This document shows positions 44,463 through 53,139 of a stretch of 64,000 nt of DNA, piece by piece. The position numbers and the translations under genes were made by a program. Origin of the DNA: CAWCUK01 sp963798775 (GTDB taxonomy: Bacteria > Bacteroidota > Ignavibacteria > Ignavibacteriales > Ignavibacteriaceae); contig CAWCUK010000003.1 of the NCBI GenBank assembly GCA_963798775.1, forward strand, positions 124,001 through 188,000, read 5' to 3'. The number at the start of each line of letters is the position of its first letter. The first letter of the stretch is position 1. The notes beneath the pieces were generated by a model that was not told the DNA's origin, ran no database searches, and saw nothing but the letters and a program-made list of their open reading frames with translations.

Positions 44463-45626
44463 ATGAAAATTCCTTTTCTTGATTTAAAAGCGCAATATCA
44501 AACAATAAAAAATGAAGTAAACCCCGCTATACAAGAGGTAATTGAAAATACTTCATTTGTTCTTGGAAAATCTGTTTCATCATTTGAAAAGAATTTCGCG
44601 GAAGCACACGATGTAAAATTTTGTTCCGGAGTCAGTTCGGGAACTGCCGGTAATCATTTAGCTTTGTGGTCTCTCGATTTGAAAGCCGGTGATGAAGTAA
44701 TTATCCCTGTCAATACATTTATTGCTACTGCTTGGGGCGCCACATTATGCGGGGCAAAACCGGTGTTCGTGGATTGTGAACCTGACAGTTATAATTTAGA
44801 TCCCGAAAAAGTTGAAAGAGTAATAACTCCTAATACCAAGGCAATTGTGGCGGTTCATCTTTACGGGCAGCCAGCCGATATGGAAAGATTAAAAGAAATA
44901 GCCGATAAACATAATATTTATTTGGTTGAGGATTGCGCTCAAGCTCATCTAGCTGAATATAAAGGGAAAAGAGTCGGAGGTTTCGGATCTGTTTCTTCAT
45001 TTAGTTTTTATCCCGGCAAAAATTTAGGCGCGTACGGTGAAGGAGGCGCTGTTGTTACTAATGATTCCGGTGTAGCCGAAAAGGTTAAAATGAGAAGAGA
45101 TCATGGTGCCGTTGAAAAATATCATCATGTTTGCTTCGGCCATAATTATAGAATGGATGGAATTCAGGGCGCCGTACTTGATGTAAAACTTAAACATCTC
45201 GAAAAATGGACGAATGAAAGAAGAAGAGTTGCCGCCAAATATAACGAGCTGCTTTCTGATGTTGAGCAGATTAAACTTCCCAAGGAAATGGATTATGCAA
45301 AACATGTTTATCATCTATTTGTAATACAAGTTGAAGACGGTAAACAAGGAAGAGAAAAATTACAGAACTATCTAACGGAAAATGATATCGCCAGCGGACT
45401 TCATTATCCGGTTCCGCTTCATCTTCAAGAATGTTTTAGCGATTTAGGTTATGCGAAAGGAGATTTCCCTGTTGCGGAAAAGCTAGCGGATTCAATTCTA
45501 TCGCTTCCAATTTATCCTGAATTAACTAATGAACAAATTTCTACGGTTGCAGAAGCTATAAAAAATTTCTACAAAACTTCTAATAAAGAAAAAGAAATAG
45601 AATATGATGAAGCTGCCGAAGTATAA
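44463..45626 (+). CDS. DegT/DnrJ/EryC1-family sugar aminotransferase
   Basis: 387 residues, full length. It transfers an amino group from glutamate to a nucleotide-linked 3- or 4-keto sugar using pyridoxal phosphate. Visible: IPFLDLKAQY start, SGTAGNHLAL (phosphate binding), VEDCAQAHLAEYKGKRVG (Asp contacting the cofactor), the catalytic Lys in SFSFYPGKNLGAYGEGGAV, and GHNYRMDGIQGAVL. The pattern is close to WbpE/QdtB types that make 3-amino sugars; together with wlbA and wbpD at the right edge it could supply a 2,3-diamino-uronic acid. First gene of the polysaccharide operon; it overlaps the next gene by 23 bp. Confidence 0.92.
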   Translation: MKIPFLDLKAQYQTIKNEVNPAIQEVIENTSFVLGKSVSSFEKNFAEAHDVKFCSGVSSGTAGNHLALWSLDLKAGDEVIIPVNTFIATAWGATLCGAKPVFVDCEPDSYNLDPEKVERVITPNTKAIVAVHLYGQPADMERLKEIADKHNIYLVEDCAQAHLAEYKGKRVGGFGSVSSFSFYPGKNLGAYGEGGAVVTNDSGVAEKVKMRRDHGAVEKYHHVCFGHNYRMDGIQGAVLDVKLKHLEKWTNERRRVAAKYNELLSDVEQIKLPKEMDYAKHVYHLFVIQVEDGKQGREKLQNYLTENDIASGLHYPVPLHLQECFSDLGYAKGDFPVAEKLADSILSLPIYPELTNEQISTVAEAIKNFYKTSNKEKEIEYDEAAEV

Positions 45627-47001
45627 ATATTATTTCCCGTTATCCGATGTGGTAATTCTAGGGCTGTCTTTTTTGCTTTCTGCATATTTTGTTACGCAAA
45701 ACAGCAGCCTTGGAAATCCTGCTTTAAGTGTTACCGCCAAAATTCTGCTCTTATCCTCATTTATAATAACGGCGGCATTAATTATAGGCATTGGAATTTT
45801 AAGCGGCCAAAAAAAAATAACCGCTAATACCATGCACTTCAGAACACTTATAAAACCATTGTTATGCGGAACTATTTATTTGACCGCGGTTTCTTTTTTG
45901 TTCAAAACTTTTAACGCGTTTAATGTCGGAGTAATGTTTAGTGTTTTTTCGGTTAGCTCTTTTCTGCTGCTTTATTTAATCCGGTTAAAAATTATGAATA
46001 ATACTATGTTTACAAATAATTTTAATAAAAATATACTTGTATTAGGAAACGGAAAAGGCGCGCAGGAATTAGCCGAAAAGAAAATATCCGGTATAAATAT
46101 AGTAGGGTTTATAGATCATCAAATAGAGAAAAATGAACAGAAGAAAATAAATAATCTAAAAAGTCTGGAAGAACTTACCAGAGAAAAAGATGTTGATGAA
46201 ATATTAATTTCAATTGATGAAATTTCTTACCCTGAATTACTGGATATACTAGATCATTGCCACCAATTTAATGTAGAAGTGAAAATTACTTCAAAACTTT
46301 TCGAGATTGTACATCGTAAAGTTAATACTGAAAAGTATGCTGATATTCCTGTTGTTCCACTTTCTCCTACTTTCCGGGATAAAAAGATTTTAATGTTTAA
46401 AAGATTTTTAGATGTTACAGGATCTGTTTTAGGCCTCTTATTTCTATCCCCATTTCTATTAGTTATTGTCGCATTAATAAAATTAACATCACCGGGGCCA
46501 ATATTTTATAAGCAGCAGAGAATAGGGAAAGACGGCCGCAAATTTATGTTTTATAAATTTAGATCTATGACAGTGCTTGACGGTGAAGATGAAGAAAGAA
46601 AAGAAAAAATGCTGCAGTTCATGAATAATTCAAATTCCGGCAGCGGGGATACAAAAATTATAAACGATAAACGAGTAACCGGAGTTGGTAAAATTTTAAG
46701 AAAAACTTCGCTTGATGAACTTCCTCAATTAATAAATGTAATTAAAGGTGATATGAGTTTAGTAGGCCCGCGTCCTTGCCTTCCCTATGAATACGAAAAC
46801 TATAAAGAATGGCAAAAGAGAAGAGCGGCAGTAGTTCCCGGATGCACAGGCGTATGGCAAGTATCTGGCCGCAGCAGTGTTTCTTTTACTGATTCTATTG
46901 TGCTCGATCTTTATTACATAAATAATATGTCTGTTTGGCTGGATATAAAATTAATACTGAAAACAATACCTGTAATGTTGCTGGCAAAAGGCGGAAAGTG
47001 A
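45604..47001 (+). CDS. Polyprenyl-phosphate sugar phosphotransferase (initiating transferase)
   Basis: 465 residues. Four N-terminal membrane helices, a Rossmann-like middle domain (ILVLGNGKGAQELAEK), a fifth membrane helix (KRFLDVTGSVLGLLFLSPFL) and the C-terminal bacterial sugar transferase domain: SPGPIFYKQQRIGKDG, MFYKFRSM, KTSLDELPQLINVIKGDM, SLVGPRP and PGCTGVWQVSGRS. It puts the first sugar phosphate on undecaprenyl phosphate at the inner membrane. It starts with ATGATG inside the previous gene. Confidence 0.94.
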   Translation: MMKLPKYKYYFPLSDVVILGLSFLLSAYFVTQNSSLGNPALSVTAKILLLSSFIITAALIIGIGILSGQKKITANTMHFRTLIKPLLCGTIYLTAVSFLFKTFNAFNVGVMFSVFSVSSFLLLYLIRLKIMNNTMFTNNFNKNILVLGNGKGAQELAEKKISGINIVGFIDHQIEKNEQKKINNLKSLEELTREKDVDEILISIDEISYPELLDILDHCHQFNVEVKITSKLFEIVHRKVNTEKYADIPVVPLSPTFRDKKILMFKRFLDVTGSVLGLLFLSPFLLVIVALIKLTSPGPIFYKQQRIGKDGRKFMFYKFRSMTVLDGEDEERKEKMLQFMNNSNSGSGDTKIINDKRVTGVGKILRKTSLDELPQLINVIKGDMSLVGPRPCLPYEYENYKEWQKRRAAVVPGCTGVWQVSGRSSVSFTDSIVLDLYYINNMSVWLDIKLILKTIPVMLLAKGGK

Positions 47002-47010
47002 AGTAATCAA

Positions 47011-47319
47011 ATGAATTTATGGCAAATAATTTTTAGTTCAATCAAAATATTTTTAATCGCTTTTGGTTCAATTTTTATTCTTTCATACCTCTTTCATAAG
47101 CTAAAAGAAAAAAAAAATTATGAAAAGAATGAAAGTAATAGAAAAATGAATTTCAGTGAACCTGTTGTAGCGTTAAATAATATTATATATGAACAAAAAG
47201 GACGAAAACTTAAAAATGATTTTTCATCACGTTATAAAGTGCTGAATAAAAATTTAAAAGAAAAAATATTATATAGAAGAATAAGAAAAAATATTGAAAA
47301 TAAAGGAGTAAAATTATGA
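47011..47319 (+). CDS. Small single-helix membrane protein in polysaccharide operon
   Basis: 102 residues with one membrane helix near the N-terminus (about residues 7-27) and a very basic, Lys/Asn-rich cytoplasmic part. No family was recognised. It overlaps the next gene by 4 bp, which supports a real co-translated gene. Confidence 0.55.
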   Translation: MNLWQIIFSSIKIFLIAFGSIFILSYLFHKLKEKKNYEKNESNRKMNFSEPVVALNNIIYEQKGRKLKNDFSSRYKVLNKNLKEKILYRRIRKNIENKGVKL

Positions 47320-48395
47320 AAGTAGGTATAATAGGTTTAGGATATTGGGGACCGAATTTAGTAAGAAATTTTTTAAGCAATCCGGATGTGGAAAAAGTAA
47401 TCGGCTGCGACCAAAGAATGGACAGATTAAAGTTTATCAAATCTAAATTTTCGGCAGTTGAATTGACGGACGATTTTAATGAAGTATTGCAAAGCGATGT
47501 TGACGCGATTGTTCTCGCAACTCCGGTTGATTCACATTATAATTTAGCAAAGCAGTCCCTGGAAGCGGGAAAACATATTTGGGTTGAAAAACCATTTACG
47601 TCAACCGTAGCGGATGCTGAAGAATTAATTGAACTGGCCGATTCTAAGAATCTAAAAATATTTGTAGATCATACTTTTATTTATACCGGCGCTGTACAAA
47701 AAATGAAAGAACTGGTTGATTCCGGCGAATTAGGCGATATTATTTATTTTGATTCTGTTAGAATAAATCTTGGACTTTTCCGGAACGATGTAAATGTTAT
47801 GTGGGATCTTGTTCCGCATGATCTTTCCATTATGAATTATGTTTTATCGGGTAAAAAAGTTACCGCGGTTACTGCAAACGGCATTGCTAACTATTTCGAT
47901 CAAGAAAACATAGCGCATCTTTCAGTTCATTTCGAAAATAAAAGCTGTTTCGCACATTTCCATGTAAACTGGACTTCACCCGTAAAAATAAGACGAATGA
48001 TTGTTGCCGGCACAAAAAAAATGTTGGTTTTTGATGATATGGAAACCTCTGAAAAATTAAAAGTATATGATTGCGGTGTAGATTTTAAATCTACCGAAAG
48101 TATCCATAATGCCCTTATACAGTATAGAACCGGTGATATGTATTCGCCAAAAATTGAACAAACAGAAGCGCTAGCATTGGGCGCTAAAGAATTTATTGAT
48201 TCTATAATAGAAGATAGACAGCCTTTAACGAACGGAATTGAAGGACTTGAAGTTGTAAAAATTCTTGAAGCGTCAAATAAATCAATTAAGAATAGCGGCA
48301 GCTTAATTAATATAAATAAAGTTGTAAAAGTTATTCCCAAGGAAAAGAATATAAAAAGCAAAAAAGAAAATGTAGAAAAAGCAGTGGGATTTTAA
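47316..48395 (+). CDS. Gfo/Idh/MocA-family sugar oxidoreductase
   Basis: 359 residues. NAD(P)-binding start VGIIGLGYWGPNLVRNF, the E-K-P block in HIWVEKPFTSTVADAEELI, VDHTFIYTGAVQKMKEL, and WDLVPHDLSIMNYVL with the catalytic-region His. It is probably a nucleotide-sugar or sugar dehydrogenase serving the polysaccharide precursors. It differs clearly from the WlbA-type enzyme at 62766. The C-terminal 30 residues are Lys-rich and unusual for the family. Tight spacing on both sides. Confidence 0.9.
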   Translation: MKVGIIGLGYWGPNLVRNFLSNPDVEKVIGCDQRMDRLKFIKSKFSAVELTDDFNEVLQSDVDAIVLATPVDSHYNLAKQSLEAGKHIWVEKPFTSTVADAEELIELADSKNLKIFVDHTFIYTGAVQKMKELVDSGELGDIIYFDSVRINLGLFRNDVNVMWDLVPHDLSIMNYVLSGKKVTAVTANGIANYFDQENIAHLSVHFENKSCFAHFHVNWTSPVKIRRMIVAGTKKMLVFDDMETSEKLKVYDCGVDFKSTESIHNALIQYRTGDMYSPKIEQTEALALGAKEFIDSIIEDRQPLTNGIEGLEVVKILEASNKSIKNSGSLININKVVKVIPKEKNIKSKKENVEKAVGF

Positions 48396-48397
48396 TA

Positions 48398-48883
48398 ATG
48401 GAATTAAAAAAATTAAACAATGTTAAACTAGGTAATAATGTAAAGATTTATGAATTCGTAAACCTTTACGGCTGCTCAATTGATGATAATTCTAAAATAG
48501 GCACTTTTGTGGAGATACAGAAGAACGCTTCAATCGGAAAAAATTGTAAAATATCTTCGCACACATTTATTTGCGAAGGCGTTCATATTGAGGACGGAGT
48601 TTTTGTGGGGCATAATGTAACATTTATTAACGATAAATATCCCCGCTCAATAAATCCTGATGGTTCTGTGCAAACCGATTCCGATTGGCAGCTAATTGAA
48701 ACCACAGTAAAAAAAGGTGCTTCAATCGGTTCATCCGCAACAATACTTTGCGGAGTAACAATCGGTGAGAATTCTATAATAGGCGCCGGAGCAGTAGTAA
48801 CTAAAAATGTACCTCCGAATTCAGTTGTTGCCGGTGTGCCTGCAAAAGTTATTAAACAATCTCAACTGAACGAGGCAGTTTAA
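48398..48883 (+). CDS. Left-handed beta-helix acyl/acetyltransferase
   Basis: 161 residues of hexapeptide repeats (IDDNSKIGTFVEIQKNASIG, KNCKISSHTFICEGVHIEDG, VFVGHNVTFINDKYPRS, GASIGSSATILCGVTIGENS) ending VPPNSVVAGVPAKVIK. These trimeric enzymes N-acetylate amino sugars using acetyl-CoA; the GHNVTFINDKYPR segment is typical of nucleotide-amino-sugar acetyltransferases. It starts 2 bp after the oxidoreductase stop, so the aminotransferase, dehydrogenase and acetyltransferase form one sugar-modifying set. Confidence 0.9.
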   Translation: MELKKLNNVKLGNNVKIYEFVNLYGCSIDDNSKIGTFVEIQKNASIGKNCKISSHTFICEGVHIEDGVFVGHNVTFINDKYPRSINPDGSVQTDSDWQLIETTVKKGASIGSSATILCGVTIGENSIIGAGAVVTKNVPPNSVVAGVPAKVIKQSQLNEAV

Positions 48884-48923
48884 TAAAATTTATTATTTGA
48901 AGAAAAATCTAGGCAAGAAAACT

Positions 48924-49535
48924 ATGAAACGATATATAATCTTTTTAAGCGTAATATTTACAGTATTAAGTTTCGGTAAAAATGAAGCACAAGATCTTAA
49001 TCCAGGTGACGGCGTTAGAATTACACTTTTTAATGTCCCAGAATCTATTTCCGGCGATTATTATATACAGAAGGACGGAAATGTACAGCTTCCGTATTTA
49101 GGATTAATTTCAACTCATAATAGATCGTTTGAAGATATAAGTTCTGAGATACACACAAAATATGATTCACTGTACCGTGATCCCGAACTAACGATACAGC
49201 CGCTCTATAAAATAAATATTCTGGGCGAAGTTAAAAAACCGGGATCTTATTATGTAACAGGAATAGAAAAAATATCCGATTTATTCGCGATGGCCGGAGG
49301 ACAAACGAATGACGCAAATTTAGACGGAACTTATATAGTTAGGGATGATAAGCAGCTTGAGGTTGATGCCGAAAAGATTGTAGAAAACGCCGGCACAGTA
49401 AGCGATATCGGCTTAAAATCCGGGGATCGAATTTACGTTCCGAGAGAATGGTGGGTAGGTTTTAAAAATACGGCGTTTATTGTATCTGGCTTAGCGGCAG
49501 TAGCAACCATTGTAGCAATACTGATAAAAAAATAA
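48924..49535 (+). CDS. Polysaccharide export protein (Wza-like)
   Basis: 203 residues from the ATG at 48924 (MKRYIIFLSVIF); a TTG 27 bp upstream is less likely. Signal peptide, then the Poly_export domain (LNPGDGVRITLFNVPE, YYIQKDGNVQLPYLGLI, YRDPELTIQPLYKINILGEV) and an SLBB-type segment (KKPGSYYVTGIEKISDLFAM). A single membrane helix closes it (TAFIVSGLAAVATIVAILIKK). Shorter than E. coli Wza and without a visible lipobox, as in many Bacteroidota relatives; the final helix may span the outer membrane. Confidence 0.9.
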   Translation: MKRYIIFLSVIFTVLSFGKNEAQDLNPGDGVRITLFNVPESISGDYYIQKDGNVQLPYLGLISTHNRSFEDISSEIHTKYDSLYRDPELTIQPLYKINILGEVKKPGSYYVTGIEKISDLFAMAGGQTNDANLDGTYIVRDDKQLEVDAEKIVENAGTVSDIGLKSGDRIYVPREWWVGFKNTAFIVSGLAAVATIVAILIKK

Positions 49536-49584
49536 AAATATTCGTTCTTAAAGATTAGCAATAATAATAGGATAGGAATTAAAC

Positions 49585-52041
49585 ATGGCTAATAGAAAGA
49601 TTCCAGTTGTTTATAGGAAAAAACAGGAAGAAGCGCATTTAGAAAAAGCATTAACAATTATAGGAAGAAGAAAATTTATTTTAATTACTTCCATACTAGC
49701 GGTTGTTGCAATTGCTTTTGCATATAATTTTTTTGCTACTCCAACGTATGAATCTACTGTGGTTCTAAAAAAAGAAAAAGAGGAAAAAAATTATAATCCG
49801 GATGAGCTTTCAAAAATTATAAGTTTAAAAAATACTGATGAAATTGAAACAGAAATAGCACTTGTAAAAACAACTGATGTTTTGGATAAAACTATTCAAA
49901 AATTAGGGCTATTTCTAAAAATTAATTCTATTGAAACAGGTACCGGAGTAATAAATTCAGGACAATCCTTAGTTGATTACAGACATAAATATATTGAAAA
50001 AGCTAAAAATGCCGGTAAATATCCACAATTTACAAATGTTCATCTGGATCATTCGGATCAAAAATACCAGTTGATGATTGTAAAAAACAAGAAAAATACA
50101 TATGACCTTTATAATGCTGCGAATGACAGTTTAATTGAGCGTCAGGCGGTTAAAGACAGTAATGTAGCCGAATTTCATTTTGAAAATTTCAGCACCGCTT
50201 TTTACTGGCCGGATGCGGCGGAAGGAAGCAAAATATTTTTTGACGTGAACAGCTACTATTCAACATTAAAAGCTTTAAAAGCTAATATAAGCGTTGAACA
50301 GAAGGCAAAAACAGATGTATTCCAAATAACCGTAAACAGTAAATCTTCTTATTCGGCTGCTGCAATAGCAAATGAAATAACCAATAATTTTAGAGAAGCC
50401 AGGATTGATCAGCAGAAACAGACAATACATTATTCATTTAATTTTGTTGATAAAAATTTAGACGAGATAACTTCCAAACTAGAAGATGCCGAAAAAAAAT
50501 TAAGCGATTATAAATCATCTCATAAACTGATGACTATTGACGCGAGCTCTCAGGATTTGGTTCAGTTTATAAGTAACCTTGAAGCCGAAAAAATGAAAAC
50601 GCAGCTTGAGCTTACTACTTATGAAAATAAGTATGAGGATATGAAAAAAGAGCTTAAATCAAAGGGATATTTCGATCAAACATATTTAACACCTCAAGGT
50701 ACGGATCAGAATAATTCTCCGTTTACAACATTACTGCGGCAGCTTTCCGATCTTGAATTAAAACGTCTCGATTTACTTCAGAAAAGAACTGAAAATCATC
50801 CTGAAGTTGTAAACATTGATAATCAGATTTCCCAAATCAAAAATAAACTTACAAACTATAATAATAACACTTTAACTTCTTATAAAATTATTACTAACAC
50901 TTTGCAGAAAAAGCTTGATAAAATGAATTCTATGCTTGCTAAGTACAATAACAAAATGAGTGTTTTGCCTGGTCAAGAAAATAAATTAGCCGGACTGCTG
51001 CGCCAGAAGGATGTTTACGCAAAAATGTATACACTTCTATTAGATAAAAGAGAAGAGATGAGAATGGCGGAATTATCTAAACTTCAGGATATAGTTGTAG
51101 TAGATTCCGCGCATGTTCCGCTGGAACCGATTACACCAAGAAAGAAGTTTAATTTAGCGGCCGGTTTAATTATTGGTACTCTAATAGGAATATTTGCCAT
51201 CTTTGTTCTTGAATACCGCCGTAAAAAACTTGTCAATCTTGATGATCTCGAACAGGATTTTCATCTCCCTATTTTTGCGATTATCCCCAGTTATTCAAAA
51301 AATTTATGGAACAGAGTAAAAAACGCCAAAGATTACGCAAATCGATTTGTGGCGCTTATGGGAGATCAGGAAGGGTTTGTGGAATCATACAGAATATTAA
51401 AAACTAAGCTTTCCATATTTTTCGGAAACAGAAAAAAGACTCTAATGTTTACTTCTTCTGAAGAAAATACCGGGAAAACAACTATTGTAGCTAATTTGGC
51501 AATATCATTGGCTAAATCAAGAAATAAAATTTTAGTTATTGACTGCGATCTTAAAAAAGGTACTCTGTCAACCTTATTCGATATACCAAATGACGCACCG
51601 GGTTTGATTGATTACTTGATGAATAAATCAGAATCACCATATATCTATAACAAAGTTGTGGACACACTCGATATTCTTCCTGCCGGAGGTGTTAGTGATG
51701 ATTCGGCAGACTTACTTTCATCAGAAAGAATGAAAAAATTATTCAATATGATTAATACTTCCGAGTATGATTATATAATTTTTGATACGCCTCCTGTTAC
51801 CAGAGTTGTAGATACTCTTATTCTGGGAAAATTGGTAAAAGATGCCGTACTTATTTTACGTCCTGAGCATAGCTTCAAAGACAGTGTTGAATGGGGAATT
51901 CATGAACTGCATGATGCAAACATAAACATTATCGGTTCTGTTATAAATGCTGCCGTTATAGAAAAATCAAATTTTAAATATCGTTACGGCTACGGTTACG
52001 GTTATAAATTAAATTCAACCGCGCTCGTACAGTCCAATTAA
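49585..52041 (+). CDS. Wzc-like chain-length regulator and tyrosine autokinase
   Basis: 818 residues. A Wzz domain lies between two membrane helices (about residues 33-50 and 525-545), with a long periplasmic coiled coil (about 290-480). The cytoplasmic BY-kinase domain has Walker A TSSEENTGKTTIVANLAI, Walker A' ILVIDCDLKKGTL and Walker B YDYIIFDTPPV. The C-terminus holds a Tyr cluster (YRYGYGYGYKLN) for autophosphorylation. It works with the export protein just upstream to control chain length and export. A hairpin follows the stop. Confidence 0.95.
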   Translation: MANRKIPVVYRKKQEEAHLEKALTIIGRRKFILITSILAVVAIAFAYNFFATPTYESTVVLKKEKEEKNYNPDELSKIISLKNTDEIETEIALVKTTDVLDKTIQKLGLFLKINSIETGTGVINSGQSLVDYRHKYIEKAKNAGKYPQFTNVHLDHSDQKYQLMIVKNKKNTYDLYNAANDSLIERQAVKDSNVAEFHFENFSTAFYWPDAAEGSKIFFDVNSYYSTLKALKANISVEQKAKTDVFQITVNSKSSYSAAAIANEITNNFREARIDQQKQTIHYSFNFVDKNLDEITSKLEDAEKKLSDYKSSHKLMTIDASSQDLVQFISNLEAEKMKTQLELTTYENKYEDMKKELKSKGYFDQTYLTPQGTDQNNSPFTTLLRQLSDLELKRLDLLQKRTENHPEVVNIDNQISQIKNKLTNYNNNTLTSYKIITNTLQKKLDKMNSMLAKYNNKMSVLPGQENKLAGLLRQKDVYAKMYTLLLDKREEMRMAELSKLQDIVVVDSAHVPLEPITPRKKFNLAAGLIIGTLIGIFAIFVLEYRRKKLVNLDDLEQDFHLPIFAIIPSYSKNLWNRVKNAKDYANRFVALMGDQEGFVESYRILKTKLSIFFGNRKKTLMFTSSEENTGKTTIVANLAISLAKSRNKILVIDCDLKKGTLSTLFDIPNDAPGLIDYLMNKSESPYIYNKVVDTLDILPAGGVSDDSADLLSSERMKKLFNMINTSEYDYIIFDTPPVTRVVDTLILGKLVKDAVLILRPEHSFKDSVEWGIHELHDANINIIGSVINAAVIEKSNFKYRYGYGYGYKLNSTALVQSN

Positions 52042-52050
52042 CAATAGCAC

Positions 52051-52082
52051 AAGCAGGTTAAAGTTTTTAACCTGCTTATCTT
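52051..52082 (+). terminator. Hairpin after the Wzc-like gene
   Basis: Perfect 12-bp stem AAGCAGGTTAAA (52051-52062) / TTTAACCTGCTT (52066-52077) with a 3-nt loop, followed by a weak ATCTTAAA. It may terminate partly, lowering expression of the downstream genes. Confidence 0.65.
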
Positions 52083-52119
52083 AAACAATTTTTAGTAACA
52101 AAATCTGCGGGGAAACCTT

Positions 52120-53139
52120 ATGAGAATGAAACATACATACTACTTTATAAAACCTATCATTCCAAGAAGGACCCAACTATTTTTAAGAAGGCAGCTTGTA
52201 AATAGGCAAGTTGACTTATATAGAGATACTTGGCCTATTAAAAAGAATTCAGCGGTTCCCCCTAATAATTGGCATGGTTGGCCAAGAGGGAAAAAATTCG
52301 CATTTATTCTTACACATGATGTTGAACTTCAATTTGGCCATGATAAATGTTACCGCCTAATGATGCTGGAAAAAGAATTGGGTTTTAGATCATCTTTTAA
52401 TTTTGTTCCGGAACGATACGAAGTTTCACCTGAATTAAGAAAACTTCTTACCGAAAATGGTTTTGAAGTTGGAGTTCACGGTTTACAACATGATGGTAAA
52501 CTTTATCTTTCTAAAAAAGAATTTTTATGCAGAGCAAAAAAAATAAATAGATATTTAAGAGAATGGAACTCATGCGGATTTCGTTCTCCTTCAATGCATC
52601 ATAACCTTGAATGGATAAATGAATTAAATATAGAATATGATGCTTCCACTTTTGATACAGATCCTTTTGAACCACAGTCAGATGGCTGCGGAACCATCTT
52701 TCCGTTTATAGTTGAAGATAAAAAAAATAAAAAATCATATGTAGAACTTCCATATACGCTTCCGCAGGATTTTTCTCTTTTCGTAATAATGAAGGAACCT
52801 AATATTGATATTTGGAAAAAGAAAATTGACTGGATTGCCGAAAAAGGCGGAATGGCGCTGCTTAATGTTCATCCGGATTATATAAATTTTAATAAAAGAA
52901 GTAACGGACCGGAAGAATTTTCAGTAAAAATATACAAAGACTTGCTGAACTATGTAAAAGATAAATATGAAGGTGAATATTACCATGCTCTTCCAAAAGA
53001 TTTAACCAAATTTTTTGTTGAAGAAAGGAAATTGGCTGATGAAGAAAAACGCTACGATGTACCACAAACTAAAAGTAAAGAAGAAAAACTGATTGAAAAA
53101 TCAATGCTGTTAAATGAAAGAGAAGAGAAGGTTTTATAA
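52120..53139 (+). CDS. Polysaccharide deacetylase-family protein
   Basis: 339 residues without a signal peptide. NodB-type motifs: FILTHDVELQFGHD (metal-binding Asp in T-H-D), VGVHGLQHDGKLYLS (H-x-x-x-H), GFRSPSMHHN (R-S-P) and ALLNVHPDYINF (catalytic His). It removes acetyl groups from N-acetylated or O-acetylated sugars, probably on cytoplasmic lipid-linked intermediates. The N-terminal basic patch (KPIIPRRTQLFLRRQLVNRQ) may bind the membrane. It ends exactly where the ATP-grasp gene begins. Confidence 0.88.
   Translation: MRMKHTYYFIKPIIPRRTQLFLRRQLVNRQVDLYRDTWPIKKNSAVPPNNWHGWPRGKKFAFILTHDVELQFGHDKCYRLMMLEKELGFRSSFNFVPERYEVSPELRKLLTENGFEVGVHGLQHDGKLYLSKKEFLCRAKKINRYLREWNSCGFRSPSMHHNLEWINELNIEYDASTFDTDPFEPQSDGCGTIFPFIVEDKKNKKSYVELPYTLPQDFSLFVIMKEPNIDIWKKKIDWIAEKGGMALLNVHPDYINFNKRSNGPEEFSVKIYKDLLNYVKDKYEGEYYHALPKDLTKFFVEERKLADEEKRYDVPQTKSKEEKLIEKSMLLNEREEKVL

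Noticed and set aside
47210..47440. Minus-strand frame opposite the small membrane protein and oxidoreductase
   Set aside because: Antisense shadow in AT-rich sequence; the plus-strand genes overlap in the ATG/stop manner typical of an operon.
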